From Priestia taiwanensis (GTDB lineage: Bacteria; Bacillota; Bacilli; Bacillales; Bacillaceae_G), in contig NZ_BMFK01000001.1 of the NCBI RefSeq assembly GCF_014638355.1, positions 1 to 64,000 of the forward strand: a stretch of DNA of 64,000 nucleotides. The letters are read 5' to 3'. Shown here piece after piece: positions 7,992-16,585 of the stretch. The position numbers and the translations under genes are program-made. The notes below the pieces were generated by a model that saw nothing but the letters and a program-made list of their open reading frames with translations, was not told the origin of the DNA and made no database searches. How positions within the stretch are numbered: position 1 is the first letter of the stretch; each line of letters opens with the position of its first letter.

Positions 7992-8160
7992 AGCTTCCTA
8001 CACGAAACATACAAGTACGATACCAACAGTAATCGTACAAAAGGCAGTAAAACAGAAGAAATTGCATATGAATTATGATTCGATTAATCAGCTAACCGTA
8101 CATCCAACGGCAAATACACCTATAAGTGGAATGCGGTAGATCAACTAACGGCCACTACTA
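7992..8160 (+). pseudogene. YD-repeat fragments of an Rhs core
   Basis: Three successive pieces in different frames show YD-repeat features: ETYKYDTNSNRTKGSK, NYDSINQLT and SNGKYTYKWNAVDQLT. The last matches the piece at 5127-5379 (SDGKYTYKW). The region is a mutated remnant of Rhs core DNA with stops and frameshifts. Confidence 0.65.
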
Positions 8161-8283
8161 TGCAAATCGTGTTGATGAGGACTATCCATTATCATCATGC
8201 TAGATATGTGGAAACGGATAGTATAGTGCATAACAATTATGCATTACCGCGTATTTCCTTTAAATGAATACCTATCTAGACAT

Positions 8284-8324
8284 AAAAAGCAAGAAGAACC
8301 TTTTTCGTTCTTCTTGCTTTTTTT
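8284..8324 (+). terminator. Strong terminator upstream of yqhV
   Basis: AAAAAGCAAGAAGAAC pairs with GTTCTTCTTGCTTTTT around a 7-base loop, followed by more T. It isolates yqhV-spoIIIA from the island and may be the original terminator of the displaced upstream gene. Confidence 0.85.
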
Positions 8325-8391
8325 AGTATGAAATGTGTTGGACGTGCATATGGTTGTACAAATGGAAATATAAGTTGAAGTAGGTGATGAA

Positions 8392-8673
8392 GTGAAGAGT
8401 TGGCTGTCGACAATTGAAACAACTGTTTTATCAATGGCCGTGCTACGACTCATTGGTGGAAGTTTGGAAGTAACGATAGCGCTGTTGATGCTGTTCTTTA
8501 ATGATCCGAAGAAATCATTAGCGCTCAACAGCATCTTAGCAATGGTTGGACCGTTCATTCTCCTTTCGACAATTGCGATTGGAGTTGCGGGAGTTGCGCA
8601 GGAGTTGTCTTTCTCAAAGCTTGTCTTTGTCGGAATAGGTGTGACATGTATCTTAATTGGTGTATTCAAGTAA
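8392..8673 (+). CDS. yqhV: YqhV family membrane protein
   Basis: 93 residues with about three hydrophobic segments (SMAVLRLIGGSLEVTIALLMLFF, a central one with SILAMVGPFILLSTIAIGV, and a C-terminal one). The GTG at 8392 is the start; MKSWLSTIETTVLSMAVLRL fits the YqhV family. YqhV lies directly before spoIIIAA in Bacillus and its function is unknown. It is 13 bp before spoIIIAA. In B. subtilis efp lies upstream; here the Rhs island occupies that side. Confidence 0.85.
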   Translation: MKSWLSTIETTVLSMAVLRLIGGSLEVTIALLMLFFNDPKKSLALNSILAMVGPFILLSTIAIGVAGVAQELSFSKLVFVGIGVTCILIGVFK

Positions 8674-8686
8674 GGGGGAAGCGTAG

Positions 8687-9631
8687 ATGATTGAAGTATT
8701 TGATGTGTTGCCATCATCTATTCAAACGATTGTCCACACTATGATGAAGAAGCATAACTGTAGCGTAGATGAAATAGAAGAAATTCGTGTTCGAGTCAAC
8801 CGTCCACTTGAGCTGATGATGCGAGGGGCACCTTATTTCTCAACATATGTTGTACATAAGGAAGACGGAGTTCATTTGTTAAATCAACTTAGTCATTATT
8901 CGTTGTATACGATGGAGGAAGAGCTTCGGAGAGGATACATCACAATTAAAGGTGGTCATCGAGTCGGACTAGCAGGGCGAGTTGTGACGGAAAAAGGGAA
9001 TGTCAAGATGATTAAAGAAGTGACGTCTTTTAATATTCGAATTGCGAAAGAGCAGGTTGGTATTGCAGAAAGGCTTATTCCGCATATATACCGAGGGCGC
9101 TGGCAAAATATGATGATTATTGGTCCACCGCAAACAGGAAAAACAACTTTATTACGAGACTTGGCTCGTATTGTGAGTATTGGAGATCGAGATAGAAAGA
9201 TTCCTTCATACAAAGTAGGGATTGTGGATGAGCGTTCTGAAATCGCAGGAAGTGTGAAAGGGATTCCGCAATATTCTTTTGGGACGAGAGTAGATGTGTT
9301 AGATGCGTGTCCAAAGGCAGAAGGAATGATGATGCTTATTCGTTCGATGAGTCCAGAAGTAATTGTTGTAGATGAAATTGGTAGAGAAGAAGACACGGAG
9401 GCAATTATTGAAGCTGTAAACGCAGGTGTGCAACTAATGGTGACTGTTCACGGATATGAATACCACGATTTAATGAAACGACCTTCAATGAAGGAAATTA
9501 TAGAAGCAAATGTCTTCCAGCGCTTTATTATTTTATCTCGGGATCAAGGTCCGGGTACGATTAAGCGTATTTGTGATAGTGAGGGGAAGGAACTACCGTT
9601 ACGAGTAGGAGGCGGCGTATGGTTAAGTTAA
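8687..9631 (+). CDS. spoIIIAA: Stage III sporulation protein AA (ATPase)
   Basis: 314 residues. A secretion-type ATPase of the PilT/VirB11 class made in the mother cell; it powers or gates the SpoIIIA-SpoIIQ channel that keeps the engulfed forespore active. Walker A is GPPQTGKTTLL (~residues 146-156) and a Walker B-like VIVVDEIGREED lies at ~225-236. AGGGGG ribosome site before the ATG. First of eight spoIIIA genes, all on this strand with tight spacing; the next gene overlaps by 13 bases. Expected sigma-E regulon. Confidence 0.95.
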   Translation: MIEVFDVLPSSIQTIVHTMMKKHNCSVDEIEEIRVRVNRPLELMMRGAPYFSTYVVHKEDGVHLLNQLSHYSLYTMEEELRRGYITIKGGHRVGLAGRVVTEKGNVKMIKEVTSFNIRIAKEQVGIAERLIPHIYRGRWQNMMIIGPPQTGKTTLLRDLARIVSIGDRDRKIPSYKVGIVDERSEIAGSVKGIPQYSFGTRVDVLDACPKAEGMMMLIRSMSPEVIVVDEIGREEDTEAIIEAVNAGVQLMVTVHGYEYHDLMKRPSMKEIIEANVFQRFIILSRDQGPGTIKRICDSEGKELPLRVGGGVWLS

Positions 9632-10134
9632 TTGGTGCCATTCTTATCGTAGCTGTCACGACATGGATAGGTTTCGAACTAGCGAAGAAATATAGTGATC
9701 GTCCGAAGCAACTTAGGCAGTTGAAGGCTGCCTTGCAGTCATTGGAAGCAGAAATTATGTATGGTCATACACCTCTGTATGAAGCGATGGAGAGCATCGC
9801 TCATTTATCGAAGGCTCCGTTAAGTGTATTCTTTCAATCATTTAGTAAGCGACTGCAAGAAGGTGCTTCGTCTGTAAAAGATGCATGGAAAAGTAGTTTG
9901 GATGAAGTATGGCCTCAAACGGCTCTTCGCAAGGAAGAGTATGAAATATTAAGGCAATTTGGGGAAACATTAGGACAACATGACCGTGAATCACAACAGA
10001 AGTATATTAAACTAGCCATTCATCATTTAGAGAAAGAAGAGAAAGATGCACGGGATAATCAACATAAATACGAGAAGATGATGAGAAGCTTAGGTTTCTT
10101 GTTAGGACTACTACTTATTATTCTGCTTGTGTAG
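9619..10134 (+). CDS. spoIIIAB: Stage III sporulation protein AB
   Basis: 171 residues: an N-terminal membrane anchor (LIGAILIVAVTTWIGFELA), a helical cytoplasmic domain similar to the GspF-type fold of type II secretion systems, and a C-terminal hydrophobic tail (LGFLLGLLLIILLV). It is part of the mother-cell side of the SpoIIIA-SpoIIQ channel. It starts inside the 3' end of spoIIIAA, so translation is likely coupled. Confidence 0.93.
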   Translation: MVKLIGAILIVAVTTWIGFELAKKYSDRPKQLRQLKAALQSLEAEIMYGHTPLYEAMESIAHLSKAPLSVFFQSFSKRLQEGASSVKDAWKSSLDEVWPQTALRKEEYEILRQFGETLGQHDRESQQKYIKLAIHHLEKEEKDARDNQHKYEKMMRSLGFLLGLLLIILLV

Positions 10135-10146
10135 GAGTGAAAAGGG

Positions 10147-10353
10147 ATGGGATTAGATTTTGGATTAGTATTCCAAATAGCTGGCATAGGAATTATCATT
10201 GCATTTTTGCAAATCATTTTGAAACAGATGGGGCGAGATGATTTCGCCAATTGGGTAATCTTCGCGGGGTTTGCGGTTATTTTGTTCCGTGTGGCAATCG
10301 TTGTCAGTGATTTGTTTGACAAAGTTAAATCCGTCTTTCTATTTCAGAGTTAG
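10147..10353 (+). CDS. spoIIIAC: Stage III sporulation protein AC
   Basis: 68 residues with two membrane segments (FQIAGIGIIIAFLQIIL and WVIFAGFAVILFRVAIVV), normal length for SpoIIIAC. It is a small membrane subunit of the feeding-tube channel and pairs with SpoIIIAD, to which its N-terminal part is similar. It has a good ribosome site (AGGAGTGAAAAGGG) and sits 12 bp after spoIIIAB. Confidence 0.93.
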   Translation: MGLDFGLVFQIAGIGIIIAFLQIILKQMGRDDFANWVIFAGFAVILFRVAIVVSDLFDKVKSVFLFQS

Positions 10354-10362
10354 AAGGGGGTT

Positions 10363-10761
10363 TTGACGATTGATATTTTGCAAATAGTAGGGCTTGGTCT
10401 TGTAGCAACGTTTTTGGCATTAATTTTGAATCAACATAAATCTAGTTATACGATGCTTCTCGTCGTATTCGTAGGAAGTGTCATGTTTCTTCTACTTGTC
10501 GATCAAATTGCTTCGCTCCTACGTATGGTTGAAAAAATAGCAAGTAATGCGAATGTAAATATGGTGTACGTGGAAACACTCTTAAAAATAATTGGGATTG
10601 CCTATATTGCCGAGTTTGGAGCCCAAATTACGAAAGATGCTGGTCAAGGGACTATAGCTTCTAAGATTGAATTAGGAGGGAAAGTGTTAATTATGGCGAT
10701 GGCAATTCCAATTATTACGGTAGTAATTGAAACAATCTTAGGGTTTCTTCCAGGTACGTAA
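10363..10761 (+). CDS. spoIIIAD: Stage III sporulation protein AD
   Basis: 132 residues, four hydrophobic segments. The conserved block NVNMVYVETLLKIIGIAYIA and the following EFGAQITKDAGQG are typical of SpoIIIAD. Translation probably starts at the TTG at 10363 (MTIDILQIVG, which aligns with family members), only two bases after AAGGGGG. It is a membrane component of the SpoIIIA channel in the mother-cell membrane around the forespore. Confidence 0.93.
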   Translation: MTIDILQIVGLGLVATFLALILNQHKSSYTMLLVVFVGSVMFLLLVDQIASLLRMVEKIASNANVNMVYVETLLKIIGIAYIAEFGAQITKDAGQGTIASKIELGGKVLIMAMAIPIITVVIETILGFLPGT

Positions 10762-10786
10762 GTGAAAAGATAGAAAGGAGTCGCGT

Positions 10787-11977
10787 ATGTCTCCCGTAAA
10801 GCGCTTCATACTTATTAGTTTCTTTTTTGCTCTTTTTTTCTCGCCGAAAGTAGTACAAGCTACTATATCCACTCCACAAGAACCACCGAAAAGTAACGTA
10901 ACAGATGGACAGTTTCAGTCGTTAGGATTACAAGAGGTTCAAAACTTTTGGGAAGATGTTGTGACAAAGTACGGTGGATATTTACCAGAGAGTCAAAAAG
11001 GAAGTTTCTTAGAGTTTGTGAAGGGAGAGAAAGAGTTCTCTCTGAAAGAATGGTTCGTCGGATTTCTGAAGTTCATCTTTCATGAAATATTAGCGAATGG
11101 GAAATTGCTTGGCATGCTTGTCTTGTTAACGATTTTGAGTGCGTTGTTGCAGTCGTTACAGTCAGCATTTGATAAAAGTAACATTAGTAAAATTGCAGAT
11201 GCGGTTATTTACTTAGTATTAATTGTTGTTGCATTAAATAGCTTCTATGTTGCGGCATCGTATGCGCAAGAGGCGATTCAACAAATGATTAATTTCGTCA
11301 TTGCGCTTTTACCGATTTTATTAGCACTTATTGCTGCAACAGGAGGAGTAATCTCTGCCTCTTTCTTTCATCCAATTGTGATGCTACTGATGAGTACGAG
11401 TGGCATGTTTATTAAATTTTTCGTTCTGCCACTTTTGTTTTTGGCAACAATCTTGAGCATTGTTAGTACAATTAGTGATCAATATAAAGTAACGAAACTA
11501 GCAAACTTATTACGAAATATAAGTGTTGGAGCACTTGGTATTTTCTTAACTATTTTCCTAGGGGTATTATCCGTGCAAGGAACAGCAACTGCCATTTCAG
11601 ACGGAATTGCGATTAAGACTGCGAAGTTCGTAACGGGAAACTTCATCCCTGTTATCGGTAGAGTGTTCACAGATGCGGCGGATACAGTGTTAAGTGCATC
11701 TGCTCTACTAAAGAACACAATTGGTATTGCAGGTGTCGTGATGTTGTTGTTAATCGTTGCGTTTCCAGCTATTAAAATCCTCTCTATCGCCCTTATTTAT
11801 AAAGTAGCGGCCGCAATCCTTCAACCACTAGGAAGTAATCCTGTTATTTCTTGTTTAGATACGATTGGAAAATGTGTCATTTATGTATTTGCTTCGTTAG
11901 GAATTGTTTCACTTATGTTCTTCTTGACGATTACCGTCATCATAACAGCTGGGAATATTACGTTGATGTTCAGGTAG
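10787..11977 (+). CDS. spoIIIAE: Stage III sporulation protein AE
   Basis: 396 residues. A cleavable signal-like N-terminus (ILISFFFALFFSPKVVQA) is followed by a ~60-residue exposed region and then a polytopic region with 6-8 membrane segments from ~residue 100 on. SpoIIIAE is the largest membrane subunit of the SpoIIIA complex and is required for late forespore gene expression. It lies 25 bp after spoIIIAD with an AAAGGAG ribosome site. Confidence 0.94.
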   Translation: MSPVKRFILISFFFALFFSPKVVQATISTPQEPPKSNVTDGQFQSLGLQEVQNFWEDVVTKYGGYLPESQKGSFLEFVKGEKEFSLKEWFVGFLKFIFHEILANGKLLGMLVLLTILSALLQSLQSAFDKSNISKIADAVIYLVLIVVALNSFYVAASYAQEAIQQMINFVIALLPILLALIAATGGVISASFFHPIVMLLMSTSGMFIKFFVLPLLFLATILSIVSTISDQYKVTKLANLLRNISVGALGIFLTIFLGVLSVQGTATAISDGIAIKTAKFVTGNFIPVIGRVFTDAADTVLSASALLKNTIGIAGVVMLLLIVAFPAIKILSIALIYKVAAAILQPLGSNPVISCLDTIGKCVIYVFASLGIVSLMFFLTITVIITAGNITLMFR

Positions 11978-12006
11978 ATTAGATAGAAGAGGGAGGAGGG
12001 GACAGC

Positions 12007-12630
12007 GTGCAGTTTTTGACCGAATGGGTGAATACAATTGTTGTATTTATTTTACTAGCGACAATTATTACGATGTTGTTACCGAATTCAGCGCTTCAAA
12101 AATATGTAAAGATGGTCATTAGCTTAATGTTAATTGTCATTATTTTGAACCCATTATTTAAACTATTAAAGACAGATGTGAACGCAATCTTGTATTCATT
12201 CGATGCAGACACCTATTTGGCATCAAATGGACTAGAAAATCAACTAGATTCGAAGAAAAAAGAAATACAAGAGAAAGGACGTGCATATATTTTAGAAGAG
12301 ATGGCTGTCCGACTCAAAAAACAAGTGAAAGAGGAGATGCTAAAGAAGTATGGTGTAGAACTAGTATCTGTTCAATTAGAAGCGAATGAAGGAACAACAG
12401 AAGTGAAATCGCATGAAGATATTCAGCATATACGTGTTGTCGTGAAGCCACTCAAAATGAAAGAAGGGGATTCTGTACAAACAGTCAAAGAGATTGTTAT
12501 CGATACAGAGAAACCACTAGAGAAAGAAAAACAACAGCAAGTATCTCCTGAAGTAACAACATTTTTGGCAACTAAGTGGGAAGTGGCAGAAGAACAAATT
12601 CTCATTTCAGAAGAGAGGGTGAAACGTTAA
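12007..12630 (+). CDS. spoIIIAF: Stage III sporulation protein AF
   Basis: 207 residues starting at a GTG (12007) behind GAGGAGGGG. Two N-terminal membrane segments (~8-28 and ~35-55) are followed by a soluble domain of the ring-building type also seen in SpoIIIAG and AH. It is a subunit of the mother-cell half of the feeding-tube apparatus. The stop at 12628-12630 is followed within a few bases by spoIIIAG. Confidence 0.93.
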   Translation: MQFLTEWVNTIVVFILLATIITMLLPNSALQKYVKMVISLMLIVIILNPLFKLLKTDVNAILYSFDADTYLASNGLENQLDSKKKEIQEKGRAYILEEMAVRLKKQVKEEMLKKYGVELVSVQLEANEGTTEVKSHEDIQHIRVVVKPLKMKEGDSVQTVKEIVIDTEKPLEKEKQQQVSPEVTTFLATKWEVAEEQILISEERVKR

Positions 12631-12635
12631 TTGTT

Positions 12636-13301
12636 ATGGGAGAAAAAAAGAAAGGATTAGCAGCCTTTTTCGATAAGTTAACACGACAACAAAAAGAAGA
12701 TGGACCTAAAAATCAGAAGAAACTGCCTCCAATATATTTAGTTTTATTATTAATCGTTGGTGTGTTCTTCATGGTTGCCGGAAATTTATTTACAAATAGA
12801 GAACCGCCGACAGCGGAGACAGTCGCACCGAATATGAATGAATCGAATGATAAAGAGGCGATTGAAACATTCGGAAGAAGCAAAGACGGGGCAAAGTCGA
12901 TAGGTGAGTATGAAGCAGAGTATGAGGCAAGACTGAAGACGGCACTAGAGACAGTATCTGGTGTGAAGAATGTTGAAATCATGATTAATTTAGAAGCAAG
13001 TGAGACGAAAGTGTATCATAAGAACTCCGTTACGCATACACAACGAACAGATGAGAAAGACAAGCAAGGTGGAGAAAGAACAACAGAAGAGAGTTCGGTG
13101 GATGAACAGTTAGTGATGACACGTAAAGGAGATGGAGACAGCCCTGTCGTTGTCCAAACGAAAAAACCGGATATTCGTGGTGTTTTAATTGTAGCAAATG
13201 GAGTAGACAATGTGCATGTAAAGAAGAGAGTGATTGAAGCGGTGACAAGAGTACTTGATGTACCAAGTCATAAAGTATCGGTTCAACCGAAGAAAAAGTA
13301 A
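12636..13301 (+). CDS. spoIIIAG: Stage III sporulation protein AG
   Basis: 221 residues from the ATG at 12636. A cytoplasmic basic head is followed by one membrane segment (IYLVLLLIVGVFFMVAG, ~residues 32-48) and an intermembrane ring-building domain with an inserted charged loop (~130-165). Family members form a large ring, the channel wall between mother cell and forespore. The ribosome site (GAGAGGG, 12613-12619) is 16 bases away; the unusual spacing suggests coupling to spoIIIAF. Confidence 0.92.
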   Translation: MGEKKKGLAAFFDKLTRQQKEDGPKNQKKLPPIYLVLLLIVGVFFMVAGNLFTNREPPTAETVAPNMNESNDKEAIETFGRSKDGAKSIGEYEAEYEARLKTALETVSGVKNVEIMINLEASETKVYHKNSVTHTQRTDEKDKQGGERTTEESSVDEQLVMTRKGDGDSPVVVQTKKPDIRGVLIVANGVDNVHVKKRVIEAVTRVLDVPSHKVSVQPKKK

Positions 13302-13320
13302 AATTTGAGGGGGAAGTATT

Positions 13321-13848
13321 ATGTTGAGAAAACAAACAATTTGGTTATTAACCATGTTAAGCTTGGTCATTGTATTGTCTGTTTATTATGTGACACAACC
13401 GGATGTAGCGCCTACAACGAAGCAGGTAGATAATAAGAATGGAGATAAAGCGACGGATGCAGGTAATGGAGATGCCGACGTAGAAACGACGGATAATGAA
13501 GGGTTTGTTGCGAAACGCTTAGAATTAGAGCAAGACAGAAGTCGTTTGAAGGAAAATTTAGAAACAGCTGCTGGTGATACAAAAGTTTCAGCAGAAGATA
13601 GAAGCAAAGCGAAAGATAAAATAGATGAGCTTGATCGAATGGGACAAAAAGAACAGAAATTAGAGATAGATATTAAGGCAGCAGAAGGATATAAAGATGT
13701 ACTTGTACATGCAGATGGTGCAAAAGTGAAAGTGACGGTAGTGGCAGAGAAATTAACAGCAGAGCAAGTAAATAAAATTATGCAGTTAACGAAAAAAGAA
13801 TTAGGTGTTTCAGCTCAACACGTAACCGTTTCGCATGTAACAAAGTAA
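13321..13848 (+). CDS. spoIIIAH: Stage III sporulation protein AH
   Basis: 175 residues. One N-terminal membrane anchor (IWLLTMLSLVIVLSVYYVT), an acidic low-complexity linker (~40-65), and a C-terminal ring-building domain. SpoIIIAH binds SpoIIQ from the forespore across the intermembrane space, forming the zipper and channel during engulfment. Good AGGGGGAAG ribosome site; last gene of the operon, followed by a terminator. Confidence 0.94.
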   Translation: MLRKQTIWLLTMLSLVIVLSVYYVTQPDVAPTTKQVDNKNGDKATDAGNGDADVETTDNEGFVAKRLELEQDRSRLKENLETAAGDTKVSAEDRSKAKDKIDELDRMGQKEQKLEIDIKAAEGYKDVLVHADGAKVKVTVVAEKLTAEQVNKIMQLTKKELGVSAQHVTVSHVTK

Positions 13849-13849
13849 T

Positions 13850-13897
13850 AGAAAAAGCTAGGTATCTATAAAGATATCCTAGCTTTTTCTATTTTTT
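13850..13897 (+). terminator. Terminator of the spoIIIA operon
   Basis: AGAAAAAGCTAGG and CCTAGCTTTTTCT form a long stem, followed by ATTTTTT. Confidence 0.9.
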
Positions 13898-13959
13898 GTA
13901 GATGGATTATTCCAAATTTTGATCTGATAAATACATAAAAAGTGGTTGCAAAAACATTA

Positions 13960-13985
13960 TTTTAGTAGTAAGTTTTAGTAGTAAG
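13960..13985 (+). repeat. 13-bp tandem direct repeat before accB
   Basis: TTTTAGTAGTAAG occurs twice with no gap, about 100 bp before the accB start. It lies in the likely promoter region and could be an operator; no known regulator is recognised. Confidence 0.6.
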
Positions 13986-14085
13986 TTATAAAGTGTGATA
14001 GAAAAAGTTGAAATTTTAGGAATAGAAACGTAAGATGAGAGTATAGGGAAAAAAAGCAACAACTTTTAGGGAGTGACACGTAGAT

Positions 14086-14565
14086 ATGAGAATACAGGAA
14101 GTGCGTGAATTAATTCGCTTAATTGACCAATCAAATATTGATGAATTTGAATATGAATATGAAGGTGCAGTTGTAAAAATAAAGAAAAATAGCGACAGTG
14201 TTGTTGTGAATCGTGGAGTTGTACAAGCTGATACGTACCAACCAGTAGAGCAAGTAGCACCTATCGCAGAGCCGATTGCCGTACAACAAGTGGTGAAAGA
14301 GGAAGTAGCGAAAGTAGATGACGCTAATCTAGTAAAAGTAACATCACCAATGGTAGGTACATTCTATGCATCGCCAACACCAGATGCTGATGCGTATGTT
14401 TCTGTAGGACAGAAAGTATCATCGAATACGGTTGTATGTATTGTAGAAGCAATGAAATTATTCAATGAAATTGAAGCAGAGGTAGACGGCGAAGTTGTTG
14501 AAATTCTAGTTAAAGATGGCCAATTAGTAGAATATGGTCAACCACTATTTCTTGTAAAGAAATAA
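14086..14565 (+). CDS. accB: Biotin carboxyl carrier protein of acetyl-CoA carboxylase
   Basis: 159 residues. It carries the biotin that is carboxylated by AccC and passes CO2 to acetyl-CoA, the first step of fatty acid synthesis. The biotinyl motif EAMKL has Lys124. An N-terminal dimerising region and a Pro/Ala/Val-rich linker (~50-85) precede the biotinyl domain (~87-159). It is followed after 14 bp by accC, the usual accBC pair. Confidence 0.97.
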   Translation: MRIQEVRELIRLIDQSNIDEFEYEYEGAVVKIKKNSDSVVVNRGVVQADTYQPVEQVAPIAEPIAVQQVVKEEVAKVDDANLVKVTSPMVGTFYASPTPDADAYVSVGQKVSSNTVVCIVEAMKLFNEIEAEVDGEVVEILVKDGQLVEYGQPLFLVKK

Positions 14566-14579
14566 CAAAGGGGTAGCGT

Positions 14580-15929
14580 ATGATTAAGAAAATATTAATA
14601 GCTAATCGTGGAGAAATTGCAGTACGTATTATTCGTGCTTGCAAAGAATTAGATATTGAAACAGTAGCTATTTACTCAGAAGCAGATAAGGAAGCGCTTC
14701 ATGTACAATTAGCAGATGAAGCGTATTGTGTAGGTCCGACTCTGTCAAAAGACAGCTATTTGAATTTAACGAATATTATGAGCGTTGCAAAGTTAACAGA
14801 ATGTCAGGCTATTCATCCGGGATATGGTTTTTTAGCGGAGAACAGTGATTTTGCAGAGCTTTGCCGAGAGTGTAACTTAATCTTTATCGGTCCATCGCCA
14901 GAAGCAATTTCGAAGATGGGTACGAAAGATGTTGCACGAGAAACGATGAAAGAAGCAAGTGTGCCAATCGTTCCAGGTTCACAAGGAATTATTGAGGATA
15001 CTGATCAGGCAATTTCACTTGCAAGTGAAATTGGTTATCCACTTATCATTAAAGCAACAGCTGGTGGTGGCGGAAAAGGTATTCGTGTTGCACACAATGA
15101 ACAAGAATTAATAAAAGGTATCCAAATTACACAGCAAGAAGCTGCGACAGCTTTCGGTAACGCGGGTGTATATATTGAGAAATATATTACGGACTTCCGT
15201 CACGTTGAAATTCAAGTAATGGCAGATAATTATGGGAATGTCGTTCACTTAGGCGAGCGTGATTGTACCATTCAACGTCGCTTGCAGAAGTTAATTGAAG
15301 AAACGCCATCACCTGTATTAGATGAAGAAATTCGTGAAATGATGGGTGACGCAGCGGTAAAAGCAGCGGCTGCGGTAAATTATACTGGAGCAGGAACAGT
15401 CGAATTCATTTATGAACACAAGACGAAGAGTTTCTACTTCATGGAAATGAATACACGTATTCAAGTAGAACATCCTGTTACAGAAATGGTAACAGGTATT
15501 GATTTAATTAAAGAGCAAATTCATGTTGCGAACGGAAAAGAGTTGTCTTTTAGACAAGAAGATGTACAATTAAAGGGTTGGGCGATGGAATGTCGCATTA
15601 ATGCTGAAAATCCATCGAAAAACTTTATGCCGTCGCCAGGAAAAATCGATATGTATTTGCCACCAGGTGGATATGGGGTTAGAATTGACTCAGCGGCATA
15701 CCCTGGCTATACGATCCCGCCGTATTACGATTCAATGATTGCAAAAGTCATTACATATGGCGAGACGAGGGAAGAAGCCATTGCAAAGATGAAACGAGCA
15801 TTACAAGAATTTGTTATTGAAGGAATTCATACGACGATTCCGTTTCATTTGCAAGTATTAGAACATGAGAAATTCATTTCAGGAGAGTACAATACAAAGT
15901 TTCTTGAGAAATATGAATTTGTTAAATAA
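14580..15929 (+). CDS. accC: Biotin carboxylase subunit of acetyl-CoA carboxylase
   Basis: 449 residues, standard length. It carboxylates AccB-biotin using ATP and bicarbonate. The N-terminal biotin carboxylase domain begins KILIANRGEIAVRIIRA; the ATP-grasp domain contains KATAGGGGKGIR (~residues 159-170) and EMNTRIQVEHPVTE (~288-301). Ribosome site AAAGGGG. Operon with accB upstream and yqhY 15 bp downstream. Confidence 0.97.
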   Translation: MIKKILIANRGEIAVRIIRACKELDIETVAIYSEADKEALHVQLADEAYCVGPTLSKDSYLNLTNIMSVAKLTECQAIHPGYGFLAENSDFAELCRECNLIFIGPSPEAISKMGTKDVARETMKEASVPIVPGSQGIIEDTDQAISLASEIGYPLIIKATAGGGGKGIRVAHNEQELIKGIQITQQEAATAFGNAGVYIEKYITDFRHVEIQVMADNYGNVVHLGERDCTIQRRLQKLIEETPSPVLDEEIREMMGDAAVKAAAAVNYTGAGTVEFIYEHKTKSFYFMEMNTRIQVEHPVTEMVTGIDLIKEQIHVANGKELSFRQEDVQLKGWAMECRINAENPSKNFMPSPGKIDMYLPPGGYGVRIDSAAYPGYTIPPYYDSMIAKVITYGETREEAIAKMKRALQEFVIEGIHTTIPFHLQVLEHEKFISGEYNTKFLEKYEFVK

Positions 15930-15944
15930 AAAGGAGGCTTTCAA

Positions 15945-16337
15945 ATGAGTGAATTCAATATGCTAGATATGGGAGAAGCATCATTAGGAAAAGTGGAGAT
16001 TGCTCCAGAAGTTATTGAAGTTATTGCAGGTATTGCGGCTTCAGAAGTAGAAGGCGTTGTAGCAATGCGCGGCAACTTCGCTAGTGGTGTTGTAGAGAAA
16101 TTAGGAATCAAAAACCACGGCAAAGGCGTAAAAGTTGAATTATCAGAAGATGGTATTGTATTAGATATTTACGTAACAGTAGCATTTGGTGAAGCAATCC
16201 CAACTGTAGCTGGAAACGTTCAAGATAACGTGCGCCAAGCATTATTTACGATGACAGGCTTAGAAACAACAGAAGTTAATATTCATGTTGTAGGCATTTC
16301 GTTTGATAAACAAGGAAATGAGCCGGAGTTAGCGTAA
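15945..16337 (+). CDS. yqhY: Asp23/Gls24 family protein YqhY
   Basis: 130 residues, Asp23/Gls24 fold: GEASLGKVEIAPEVIEVIAG and ASEVEGVVAMRG at the N-terminus, and IHVVGISFD at the C-terminus. In Bacillus YqhY is encoded with accBC and has been linked to control of acetyl-CoA carboxylase activity. Strong AAAGGAGG ribosome site, last gene before a terminator. Confidence 0.92.
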   Translation: MSEFNMLDMGEASLGKVEIAPEVIEVIAGIAASEVEGVVAMRGNFASGVVEKLGIKNHGKGVKVELSEDGIVLDIYVTVAFGEAIPTVAGNVQDNVRQALFTMTGLETTEVNIHVVGISFDKQGNEPELA

Positions 16338-16341
16338 CAAC

Positions 16342-16369
16342 GAAGAAGGGGGACTCTCCTTCTTTTTTT
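16342..16369 (+). terminator. Terminator after yqhY
   Basis: GAAGAAGG and CCTTCTTT arms around a short loop, with a T7 run. Confidence 0.75.
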
Positions 16370-16585
16370 ATTTCATTTTGCTCAGTCGTGTCGATGTGTA
16401 TTTAGTATGCGAAATAGCAATAATATGGATGAGTAGTTTTATTTCCGATGCCTTCTTTTCTTACATAAAGTATGGTATTATCAGTTTGGAATATGGAAAA
16501 GCATTTGTCAAAGACCCTCGCTTACATAGTGAATACGTATGAAACGGGTTTTTTCCAGAGAACGATTAAAGGAGTTTTTTTACAG

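Larger units (their letters stand above)
7652..8283. other. Gene-poor stretch of decayed Rhs/immunity fragments
   Basis: No complete gene is present. An open frame ending at 7784 encodes LVEDVGNEIVYARFLGTLKW and looks like an immunity-protein tail without a start. Further pieces, a 22-codon ORF and YD-repeat remnants, are listed separately. The block ends at the terminator at 8284, where conserved chromosomal gene order begins. Confidence 0.6.

Noticed and set aside
1-8283. Prophage remnant
   Set aside because: No integrase, capsid, portal or lysis genes; the LQMFA motif also occurs in Firmicute polymorphic toxins and is explained by the Rhs tip.
8244-8717. 157-codon minus-strand ORF over yqhV
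   Set aside because: It runs antisense to the conserved yqhV gene and through the terminator; composition is that of a shadow frame.
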